Source: Ariolimax columbianus
Lineage: Eukaryota > Mollusca > Gastropoda > Stylommatophora > Arionidae
Assembly (NCBI GenBank): GCA_036924085.1
Contig: JAVGWX010000004.1
Span: 81,360,941-81,424,940 of the forward strand
Length of the DNA stretch: 64,000 bases
Direction of reading: 5' to 3'
How positions within the stretch are numbered: the first letter of the stretch is position 1; each line of letters starts with the position of its first letter. This document shows, one piece after another, positions 36,919-45,895 of the stretch. The notes beneath the pieces are model-generated. The model was not told where the DNA came from. It did no database searches and worked only from the letters and a program-made list of their open reading frames with translations. Position numbers and translations under genes: made by a program.

Positions 36919-37175
36919 ATAATTCCATCTACCTACACAATCAATCAATAGATGTATAATTCCATTTATCTACACAATCAATCAATAGATTTATAATTCC
37001 ATCTATCTACACAATCAATCAATAGATTTATAATTCCATCTATCTACACAATCAATCAATAGATTTATAATTCCATCTATCTACACAATCAATCAATAGA
37101 TTTATAATGTTATCTATCTGCACAATCAATCAATAGATTTTTAAATCGTTGAACCAATGTACACAATCAATCAAT
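36919..37175. repeat. 37-bp tandem repeat, about 6 copies
   Basis: The unit 'TAATTCCATCTATCTACACA' followed by 'ATCAATCAATAGATTTA' repeats at 37-bp spacing. Inner units are almost identical and the outer ones diverged. Confidence 0.9.
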
Positions 37176-37309
37176 GATCTATCTATCTACATATTAAATA
37201 TATTGATTTATGGAGAGTGTGGGACATAGGGCTGTTAGCTAGATTAACAAACCAGGCGTACTATGTTCAAATCACGTGATTTTCAGCTCAACAGACCGGG
37301 TGGGGAGAG

Positions 37310-37645
37310 GAGATTAATGTCTGTCCAGGCAAAACATACTGATCGGACATGTTAGTCAGGGTCGGGTAAAATACACTGGCCAAAACCCACCCCCTCCCCT
37401 ACCTCACTTCTACGTAGGTTTCTTTGGAAGCGGGCTGTTTGACTAACGAGGAGGGGAATCGACGTAATCCCTGTAGTAGTGAGCGACACACAGATGAAGC
37501 TGAGCATAGCATAACCGCCCGGAGGGGTTGGTTTACATTTATCAGCACGCTCGAGATGTGAGGAAAGCTACTGCAACCCGCCACTTAGCGCCCTTTTCCT
37601 ACCACACAAATGAGTCGCCTTACTCATTGTGGGCATTCATCAACA
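37310..37645 (-). mobile_element. Dispersed repeat, family D, second minus copy
   Basis: The left part (37325-37385) shows 'AACATACTGATCGGACAT' and 'AAATACACTGGCCAAAACCC', the 3' region. The right part (37425-37645) has 'GAAGCGGGCTGTTTGAC', 'CTGTAGTAGTGAGCGACACA' and 'CTCATTGTGGGCATTCATCA', the 5' region in reverse. Together they give the fullest minus-strand copy. Confidence 0.65.
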
Positions 37646-37844
37646 GAATGGACATCCCGTTTTTTCACCGCTTTTTCTAGTTGACCCACCTGAAAATGAT
37701 TACCTGACAAAATCAGAAGTTCATGCTGTCATTTTTTTTATATTTTTTTTTTAGTGAAAGGTTTGCCTCTCTGTATTCTACTGGCAGTGCTCCGGCGCTT
37801 TCCACCCCGGACCGTGGTCTTTTAAGCGATATCAGGTAGGGGAC

Positions 37845-38075
37845 AGTGGTTTCGGGGGAGGATGTCCGCCTCGAGTGCCGGAGATCGTGGGCTCGAAACA
37901 CGGTGGAGACCGGGTTTTTCAAGTGTATCTTCTGATAAAAATTCCCCTGATCTCTGGGTAGTGAGATCGGACTCCCGTGTTCAGTGTAGAACACGTTAAT
38001 TGTTCATTGGCAGTTGGAAATCGAAAAGTGCCCGGACAAAATTCAAATTAAAAATCTACCCAAGTTGTTTGTACT
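37845..38075 (+). mobile_element. SINE family B copy
   Basis: Box A-like 'GTGGTTTCGGGGGAGGATG' and box B-like 'GTGGGCTCGAAACACGG' (about 37888-37904) are followed by 'GATCTCTGGGTAGTGAGATC', 'GCAGTTGGAAATCGAAAAG' and 'AAATTCAAATTAAAAATCTA'. The 3' tail seen at 1155-1170 is missing. Confidence 0.75.
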
Positions 38076-38087
38076 TTTCCCGATGTG

Positions 38088-38260
38088 GTTTTGTGAAGAG
38101 CAGCTATAGATGGCGCCTAACTGACTGCGGGTCTATTTAGCTCTAGTATTTTAGTCTATTAATTATGGACACGCACATCGGTTAAGCCACTCTCCAGAAA
38201 CTGGTTGTATACAGACTCTGTAGAATCTTCTAAACCAGTATAAAGACGTTAAATTAAGTT
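38088..38260 (+). mobile_element. Family E fragment joined to a solo CR1-like LINE 3' hairpin tail
   Basis: Bases 38095-38198 match the middle of family E ('AGAGCAGCTATAGATGGCGC', 'GCACATCGGTTAAGCCACTC'). At 38199-38200 the sequence switches to the LINE 3' hairpin (38200-38240) and its tail 'ATAAAGACGTTAAATTAAG'. Either a very short LINE insertion landed in family E, or this is a chimeric repeat that uses the LINE tail. Confidence 0.65.
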
Positions 38261-39189
38261 TAGGACGTATTAACCGGTGCCTGGATGCGTGTGTGTGTCT
38301 GAATGTACCAATGATAGTTGGGGCGTGTTAGAGTGTGTATGTGTATGAAAGGTTACCTTGTATGTTTTTGTTAACTTCGTGCTGGCTTTGGCACTTTCAG
38401 CAATGAAATGGGCTAAGCATTAGTTGGTTTGTTCAGGGGCATTGAAGCCAGTTGTATGAACAATTTTTCTTTTTTTCCAATGAATCTATGAAGATCAATA
38501 TATTGAGCCAAATCAAACATTTTCTTCATTTTATAGAACACAAATCTCCCTGGCAAAAAAACAGCCCAATCGGGATGTTTGACACGTTTAATTCCACCCT
38601 TCAAAAAATGTGAATGAAAAATCCTACTCACAATGTAACATCAATAACCATTACACAAATGCCTGTTAGGATTCTAAAGCCAGTTAGCTCTTTGCCAGCG
38701 GCTGCTGGGATTAGCCTTTCGAATTAACAAACTAAAAATAAGTAAGACAGTTATTCTGCGAACTTAAAAAATATTAGTTGTGCCATATATTTTCTGCTAG
38801 TTTTATTGCTATTACAGAGAGGAATTGTTTCAATGATTCCTGAAAGCGGGATTGTTGTATTGTTTGTTTTTGGCTATTGATCGAGCAGAGGTCTGGACAA
38901 TAGGGGCACCACCTATGGATGTGTGCTGGTGGTGGGGTTCGGGAAAGGATGAAACTGCCGTTATATTAAACCTAGAATGTGGACACAACATAATGACTTA
39001 AGAGGGCTGAGTTTATTGCCCGGAAATACGGTTTGTGTAAACAAAGGTGAGGGTATAGATTATAGAGAATTGCGGAAAACTCAATCTAACGAATCGTGAA
39101 CAATATGTCAACGACAATTTGGCAACAATAGTGAACTCTACGGCCAGAATATAGGCTACAAAAAGCTATAATAATTGCAATTTTAAGTG

Positions 39190-39378
39190 GACGTTAATCT
39201 CTTCTACAACTAGATAGTTCTATGTTAATCTCTTCTGCAACAAAATATTTCAACGCTAATCTCAACAGCAGCAAAATAGGTCTTTGTTCATCTCTTCTAC
39301 AACACGATAAGTCAACGTTAATCTCTTTAACAGCAAAATAGGTATTTATAAATCTCTTCTGCAACAAGATAACCCAAT
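39190..39378. repeat. 31-bp degenerate tandem repeat, about 6 copies
   Basis: 'GTTAATCTCTTCTACAAC' and variants recur at 39193, 39224, 39254, 39285, 39317 and about 39347, giving a 31-bp period with considerable divergence. Confidence 0.75.
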
Positions 39379-39389
39379 CTAAGGTTTAT

Positions 39390-39675
39390 TCATTGCCACT
39401 CCTCCAATGACAAACGCTGATATTTATGTAATATGTTTGAATATGTGTTATGTGCGTGTGTTAAAAAAGAATAAGGGGAAAATACGCATTCTTGTCTCAT
39501 TCTTCTTTTTACATCTATAATTCGAGAGCATATATATGCTGATTTTGCAGTGGCAGTTTGTTCCCAGTACACATAACTTATCTCTTTATCATCTAGACCT
39601 ATTTCTTGGAGACATTTAATTAATTTCTCATGTTGGACTCTGTCAAAAACCTTCTGGTAGTTATGAGGCAAATGT
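39390..39675 (-). pseudogene. LINE reverse transcriptase fragment
   Basis: The minus frame reads 'YQKVFDRVQHEKLIKCLQEI', 'GLDDKEISYVYWEQTATAKS' and 'RQECVFSPY', degraded forms of the AFDxV, YxxQ and RQGCxLSP blocks. The element is truncated on both sides and lies next to an opposite-strand fragment starting near 39680. Confidence 0.65.
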
Positions 39676-39679
39676 GAAC

Positions 39680-40480
39680 GTCATTATGTATTTCTATGTA
39701 TGGTGAGGGCAGCAACTTTTGCCTGAAGATGAATGTCTCGAAGACCAAACTGTTGCACAATCGTTTCGATAATTGTTTTGATCCAGTCTTGATTGGCAGG
39801 GGTAAATAGAGAATGTCAACGAGTGCATGTATCTTGGGCGCCTCCTTAATATGGAGAATAACCTGGAACATAAATTGACATGACGTCGCGGCGCGAGGTG
39901 GGCAACCTTCTTGTCGATTAACAAGGTCTTGTGCTGTTGCCAAGACCAGAACCTCCCTCTTCAATGCCACGGTGTTCTTTGTTATCTGCTACGGTGCTGA
40001 AACATGGACACTAACAAAATCACTAGAGAACAAATTAAGTGACCCAGGCCTCTCTTGAGAGACACTTGGTCCGAATCGCTCTCCAGAACAAACGTATACA
40101 AAAGCTCCACAATTCCGACGTTGGACGATTGTCCTTGGTGAATGATGCGGTAGTCTATGAAGACAAGATACAACATAGATGGGCAGGTCACATGTTGCGA
40201 CGACACGATGGTCGATGGAGCACGGTGACAGCAATACCCCCAAGGTAAAAAGAGACAACAGGGAAGACCTCCAATGTGTTGGTCAGACTCCCTTGCTGTT
40301 CGCAACAAAATTTGAGACGCTTCTGGAGCAAGGTTTACAATGCATTTGACTTCCGTGTCCCAAGACAGTCCGCTGGAGACGAAGTTGAAACCTGCCGCTA
40401 CGTTGAGGAACGGGTCATAAAGATCAAGATATATTTTTCTATCATTTTTCTCAAACAGAAAAGATTATTAAGCTACAAGC
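39680..40480 (+). pseudogene. RTE-like LINE C-terminal fragment
   Basis: Plus-strand segments include 'CYGAETWTLTKSLENKL' (about 39987-40037), 'HLVRIALQNKRIQKLHNSDV' (40063-40122) and 'YEDKIQHRWAGHMLRRHDGR' (40156-40215), the usual order after the palm domain. A stop and frameshifts separate them. Fragments 39390-39675 and this one face opposite ways, so the region is rearranged. Confidence 0.65.
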
Positions 40481-40489
40481 AATAGAGGA

Positions 40490-41410
40490 CACGCGGTATA
40501 GCAAGAGTCCAACAACTGGTTGAGAAAATCACATGGCGATAGACCACCCAATTTCAATCAATCAATAACCTTTGAGCTCCTAGAGGAGCATAAGCCTTCA
40601 ATAAACAACCGCCAAATGGTCAAATAATGAACTAACAACTGTCAGCTCATTCTATCACTTAATGTTCATTTCCAGCTCTCTTTTACTGCGTGCTATGGTA
40701 TCTGCCCCTAGCCCTCCTGGCGTGTGGTGCCCCAAATTGATACTGTCTTGTAATGTTATTACTTCTCGTATTCGTTACCTTGAGGTGGTAAAAGTAGGGG
40801 CTTGTGTGTCTCAAATATTCCAAGAGGAATCTAGGGGAGATAAAAACTTTAAGAAGTGTTACCAAAACTGGACAGTTCAACCGGGATAGATCAGGCTACA
40901 AACAGACAACTCACCTAAAGTATAATAGGCTTGATCAAGGTCAAGCAACTAGATCCATGAAAACAAAGCTGGTTAAATAAGCATTGACAACCAAACAAAA
41001 TCAAAAGATCTTAGGAAAGGAATAACCTCAGGATAAAGGGAAGAAAAAGGACACCTGAAGATCGAATTTGATGGAAAAGGTTGTCAATGAAATATGACCC
41101 GGAAGGTACGACATGTATTGGCTAATTGGTTGATTGATTTACTTATTTCTATTAGGAGGTCGCCTTAATCCAGCTAGCACATTCGATGACTTCGAATACC
41201 TCGTTCTACCGGCAGTGGCTTATTTCTGATTCACAGATCGGTATTAGTTGCCTTATTGTATAATCTCATCCGTTCAATCCGGTACAGACAATATTTTATG
41301 AAAGTATGTACCTTCTGTGTCAAGTCCTTGGTAGTTCGTGATGTCTTAGGGTCATACAACAGCATAGATTTCATATTAGAGTTAAGAATCTTCAATTTGG
41401 AATTGGAACA
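40490..41410. other. Intergenic, nothing recognised
   Basis: Short ORFs only. Two small 'AATCAATCAAT' patches (near 40550) recall the 37-bp repeat at 36.9 kb but form no array. Confidence 0.35.
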
Positions 41411-41419
41411 AATCACCGG

Positions 41420-42078
41420 ACTTTACTTAACTTAACTTCTTTATTCTTGTTTAGAAGGCTCTGCAGAGTCTGTATACAATATGTTTGTTATACTCTCTTG
41501 ATCTAAGAACAACTGTATGTCATCTATTCTTGAATGCACTAACTCATCCTGCTTCCACTATTTCCTGTGGCAATGCATTCCAAGCATTCACCATTCTCTG
41601 ACTAAAAGAAAATGTTCCTTAATATATAATATGAACATTTCTTTAAATACTGTGTAGATCCCTTTTGTTCTTAAAACCGGTTGTACTTTGAAAAACTTGT
41701 TATAGTCTAATTGATCCTTTCTCTTGATCATCTTATAAACCTTTATTAAGTCAACTCGAATTCTTTTTTTCAGACGCTGTTGGTCTGTTTTTCTGAGTCT
41801 TTCCTTGTAACTATAATTTCGTAATTAATAACACTAACAGTTTTGTCGCTCTTCTTTTTATCCTTTCCAACATATTTATATTCCATGTACAATAAGGACT
41901 CCATACCCGTATACAGTATCCCAATCTAGGTCTAACTAATGATTTATACAGTTTGACTATCATTTCCACGCTCCTATGTTAAATGTTTCTTTTTATCATA
42001 CCTAGCATTGCAATTTCCTTTTTCTCCGCTACCTGGACGTGCCCAATCCCTTACCTGTATGATCTATTATAACTGATT
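41420..42078 (-). pseudogene. CR1-like LINE 3' fragment, strongly decayed
   Basis: Read with 33014-33590 as a guide, the same blocks appear: 'TGGCAATGCATTCCAAGCAT' (41568), 'AAAAACTTGTTATAGTCTA' (41691) and 'GATTTATACAGTTTGACTAT' (41941). The 3' hairpin at 41445-41485 keeps only the inner palindrome. No frame is open. Confidence 0.75.
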
Positions 42079-42119
42079 GATCGCCATAAAGACCCTAACG
42101 AAATGAATCCCTCACACAT

Positions 42120-42166
42120 CCCTACACCCCCCCCCCCCCACCCCACCCCCCACCCCCACCCCCAAT
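42120..42166. repeat. Poly-C microsatellite
   Basis: C runs with ACCCC interruptions. It abuts the downstream end of the next minus-strand LINE fragment. Confidence 0.85.
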
Positions 42167-42720
42167 CCATCGCACATAGTTTTTTTTAACTGTTATGTCA
42201 ATATCCATTTCCGTATCACATAGCATGTCGATATTGCTCACAAAATAGATGAACGAACCCACATCTTCTATATAACCATTCCCCAATGAAATCCGACTGC
42301 CAGTAGTTGCATTCAAGCTCTTCATTTTAGTTTTGTCCCGGTGTATGCCCAGACCTGCTGCTTTCGACTGTGTCAATCATGTTTCATTTACTATGAATCT
42401 GACTGTGACCGTGGAACAGAAGGGCAAGGTCACCAGTAAAGTCCAGGTCTTCTACCCGTCAGTAATAATCCACTTTATCACGGTGTTGCTGTCTTCAGTG
42501 GCGACTGACATAAGCCTGTCCATTGTTACTAAAAAAAAATTATGCCGATAGGAGGTATCGCTAACCAACACTGCAGAGTGATGACCTTTGTAGAGCATTC
42601 TATATGTCATTGCCTCATACGTTTTCTTAATGACATTATTGATGTTTAGGGGCACCCCGTAGTGTCTATGCACCTTTCAGATTGTTTCTCTGTCAAAGCT
42701 TAAAAAACGGTTTACATTCC
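42166..42720 (-). pseudogene. RTE-like reverse transcriptase palm fragment with dead active site
   Basis: The minus-strand order is 'HRHYGVPLNINNVIKKTYEA' (about 42610-42670), 'FFLVTMDRLMSVATEDSN' (42480-42540), a 'DLDFTGDLALL' segment near 42430-42460, then 'GLGIHRDKTKMKSLNA' and 'GYIEDVGSFIYFVSNIDM' (42235-42355). The catalytic FADD box reads FTGD, so it could not polymerise. Several frameshifts are present. Confidence 0.7.
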
Positions 42721-43185
42721 ACGATAATATGGGGGGAGGAGGGGGCGGTCTAGAAATGTAAGGGATAGTACCTCATGGTGAGGGGCAGACAGTAGCGGAG
42801 CGTCAGAATAGACAGGATAGGCTGAGCTATCCCAAACGGTTTGAAGAATTAGAGAATATCCCTTTGCATAAAACAGATGTGAAATAAATTAGAAATTGAA
42901 ATTGTAATGGTCGCTTTTGTTTAAGCATAATGACATGTTAGCAAACGCTAAAAGCCGCAAAGTGAATTTGTCAGTTGCTATTGGAAAGGTAAGCTGATTG
43001 GGCCCAGCCTAACACAGCGTAGGAATCAAGTCAATTGGTAGCTAGGAGACGGTCATTAGTACGCTACTTTTTGTCCCAGCCAACTAGCTACAAATTAGGC
43101 CCGCCTTCCCTGAGAGTGTTTAATTCCAAACTCTCAAAGTGTGTTTTGACTTTTTTTTTCAGTGCAATTTTGTTTAGTTTTGTGA

Positions 43186-43690
43186 TTGCAATTTGAATGT
43201 TATTATTTTATTGAGTTGCGTGAAGTTTTTGACTGCATCATAGTTTTGTTAGATGAGCGATTCTTCAACTTTAACGAAGTTGCAGTTGTTGAACTTTTAA
43301 ACAATGCAAAATTTACGATGTTCAAAACATCTTTTCCTGACAGTCAATTTTATAAACTTATAAACCCATATCATATAGTGTTAAACATGATACAACTACA
43401 CAATGAACTGGTAAATATGTATACCTCAGAAAACAAAGCCAAACCTTGCATTGAATTATTGGGTTTCATTGTAGATAACGACCTCAAAACAGTGGATGAA
43501 CAGTCGGGCAAGTTACTGCAACTGTTTCTCGGTATTCTAGTGAGCTCAGCTACTATAGAACGTTCAATGAGTAGATTGAAACGATTTAAAACACATTGCG
43601 TAATTCTATGACCAATAATAGAACTGTCCAATTTGGCTACTATTTCAATAGAAAAAAAACGTTCTTGTAAATGCGCGCAAGATTACGTGT
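43186..43690 (+). pseudogene. hAT-family transposase C-terminal remnant
   Basis: The 141-codon frame 43186-43611 ends with 'LQLFLGILVSSATIERSMSR', 'LKRFKTHC', the hAT dimerisation motif (usually a short-residue run then ASxERxFSxLKRIKT). The upstream 'MIQLHNELVNMYTSE' and 'CIELLGFIVDNDLKTVDE' fit the linker of hAT/ZMYM-like transposases. After the stop at 43609-43611 the motif continues ('MTNNRTVQFGYYF') in another frame. The RNase H-like catalytic core is absent. Confidence 0.65.
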
Positions 43691-43916
43691 TAAAGGAGAC
43701 TGTGGTATAATTTTTTTCAGAGATGATACAAAGAGGCTTAAAACTGATTTACAAGAAAACGTTGCCAACTATGCAGAAGTACGTCTACAGGATGGGTTTC
43801 AACTACCTCATTCAGTCAGCACAAACAGGAAGTAGATATCAACATTTTTTCGACATCGTTAAGTGTGTCCCTTTATGTTCATGACACAGCATACTCTAAA
43901 ATTGTCTTCACGCTAC

Positions 43917-43990
43917 GCCACTTCGCTACTGTCAGCCACTTCGCTACTGGCAGCCGCTTCGCTACTGGCAGCCACATCACTGATGGCCAG
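43917..43990. repeat. 18-bp tandem repeat, 4 copies
   Basis: 'CCACTTCGCTACTGGCAG' and close variants repeat four times, the last diverged. It lies about 380 bp upstream of the ZXD-like start codon. Confidence 0.85.
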
Positions 43991-44105
43991 GAGCCTATGT
44001 GGTTACCACACTTCTGCTTAACTCATATATGGCTGCTAGAGGAGGATAATGGGATAATGGCATTTTACAAACTTGACGGTTGGTATGTGTTGTTTATACC
44101 AGAAG

Positions 44106-44113
44106 TGACGTCA
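44106..44113. promoter_or_regulatory. CRE palindrome TGACGTCA, distal
   Basis: A perfect 8-bp cAMP response element, the binding site for CREB/ATF bZIP factors, 268 bp upstream of the predicted ATG. A second perfect copy is at 44308-44315. Confidence 0.6.
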
Positions 44114-44291
44114 TCATGCGATTGTTACGTATGTTAATTTGTTGCAGTTTGGTCTGGTTTTATTTGAATACGTCGCGTATACCAAAGTCCTCTAATGTGT
44201 TTGTTTATACATTCAAATGTTATGGTGTTTGGGCCTGCAATAAGGATAATTTTAATTTGGGAGAGAAAAGTTGTCATTCACCGGTCGCATG

Positions 44292-44303
44292 GACGCCATC
44301 TTG
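44292..44303 (-). promoter_or_regulatory. YY1-type motif
   Basis: The reverse complement reads CAAGATGGCGTC, close to the YY1 consensus AAGATGGCGGC found near the start sites of many animal genes. It lies 4 bp from the proximal CRE. Confidence 0.5.
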
Positions 44304-44307
44304 GGGG

Positions 44308-44315
44308 TGACGTCA
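44308..44315. promoter_or_regulatory. CRE palindrome TGACGTCA, proximal
   Basis: A perfect CRE 66 bp upstream of the predicted ATG, embedded in a CpG-containing segment (44285-44330). The position suits a core promoter or immediate upstream element. Confidence 0.6.
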
Positions 44316-44343
44316 GCGGTGTTTGGTACGCTCTGCATCAATA

Positions 44344-44364
44344 ATGGCGTCCCCTAATAAGTGA
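44344..44364 (+). promoter_or_regulatory. Short upstream ORF
   Basis: ATG in good Kozak context (A at -3, G at +4) opens a six-codon ORF, MASPNK, ending at TGA 44362-44364, ten bases before the main ATG. If it lies within the transcript it could lower initiation at the main start. Confidence 0.45.
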
Positions 44365-44373
44365 TCCGTGGGG

Positions 44374-45895
44374 ATGATGGCCATGTTGCAAACGGGGGAT
44401 TCTAGACAACCCAAAGATGGCGGCCCCCATGAACCGACGCATGAATCCTCAAACTTACAGAATACTGTTTCTAAAAAGCCGCCAGAACAACGTAGGATAC
44501 ATGGATTTCATTCTGATGTTCGTAATAATAGAACCACTTCCGTGGTATTGCAGTGTCATGGTGGTGCTTCAGGTCAATCTTTCACACTCGCAGGTGCAAC
44601 CGATCATAATGTTGTTATCCCGGAGTCGATCATCTCAACGCCTTCTTCATCTTCCTATCCTACTAGGGATTCCATTGTCAAAGTTGAACATTCCTTGGAT
44701 GAGGAAGAAATTGAAATCATTAACAGCCAGAGTCTGGAATGGCTGAAGTCGAATGTGCAATCCGATGATTTGGACATTTTGGAAATGGGAACGAAAGCTC
44801 CAACGTCGTCATTACCAATGATGGATACCACATCAGAGTTTTCTGAAAGCGTTAACGACTTTGTGTTTACCACAACATTACCAGACAGTACGATGGTAAA
44901 ACAGAATGTTGGTAGCAACTATTTTGAGGTGCTGGAAAATGGAGACTACACTACGTCTGTAAACACCCCTCACATGACATGGACTTCTGGTCAAGCTATC
45001 ACTGATAGTATCAGTATCAGTGTTCAAAATTCATCACTAGGCCAGCTTTCAGGCAACAGCACGGAATCATTTGTGTCTTTTTCTGATGACGCTTTAGAGG
45101 AGTCCGTCAATAATGCAAGTACAATATCATGTAACACAAGTGACTTAAACAGCATTTTGTTTGACAGTATCCCACATGATATTAATAAGCGGGACTCCTT
45201 ATCTGTTGAAATTATGCAATATTCAGACTCTTTAAACTTTACCATAGATAGAAATTTGATGTGCTCAGAAGAGTCTGCTGGTAGCTGTAACACACTATCA
45301 TCATCATCAGGCCTCAAGTCTCTACCATTAACATTTACTGAAACTATGGTGGACCAAGTGTCCCTTCAAAGCTTACATGACAACTCAAATGATTTAAATC
45401 TGAATAATTTGCCAAATTTTTTGGGGTTAGAAAACACAGCTACAGATACTTCCGCTAATGCTAGCTTTATTGAAGGTAATTCAGTTAACATTTTAGAGGC
45501 AAGCTCTCAACCAGTTTCCATAGAGAATCGAGTGGCGACATGCTCAGAAAGTATACAAGAGCATATATTACATGGAATTGACAGTTCTCAGTTGACAAAT
45601 CAAAATGTTAGTGTGACAACAATATCGATATCCAACGATGAGGAAAATTCAACCAAAATATTAGTGGATACTCATCAGGGGCAGCAACAAATGTATGTTA
45701 TAAATACATCCGACTTGAACAAAAATCATGGTGGGAATGTGGGTCAAGGAAATATGTTTGTGATAAACGCATCTGACCTGAATACAGCAAATAATGCATT
45801 CAGCATCAATACACTGGAGTCGGGTGGTGAAAATATCACGATGACGTCTCAGCCTATAGACTCACAGACGACACTGACAACTTCCAGCATACCAG
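44374..45895 (+). CDS. ZXDC: ZXD-like gene, exon 1
   Basis: The exon encodes residues 1-507 plus the first base of codon 508. ATG 44374 is the first in-frame ATG after a stop at 44362; ATG 44377 has a better Kozak context (A at -3, G at +4), so either may be used. The composition is rich in Ser, Thr, Asn and acidic residues, with an acidic patch 'SLDEEEIEI' near residue 106 and two near-repeats, 'VINTSDLN' and 'VINASDLN', near residues 443 and 461. It looks like a disordered transactivation region. The donor is CCAG|GTAAGA. Translation runs on to a stop at 46063-46065 if the intron is retained. Confidence 0.82.
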
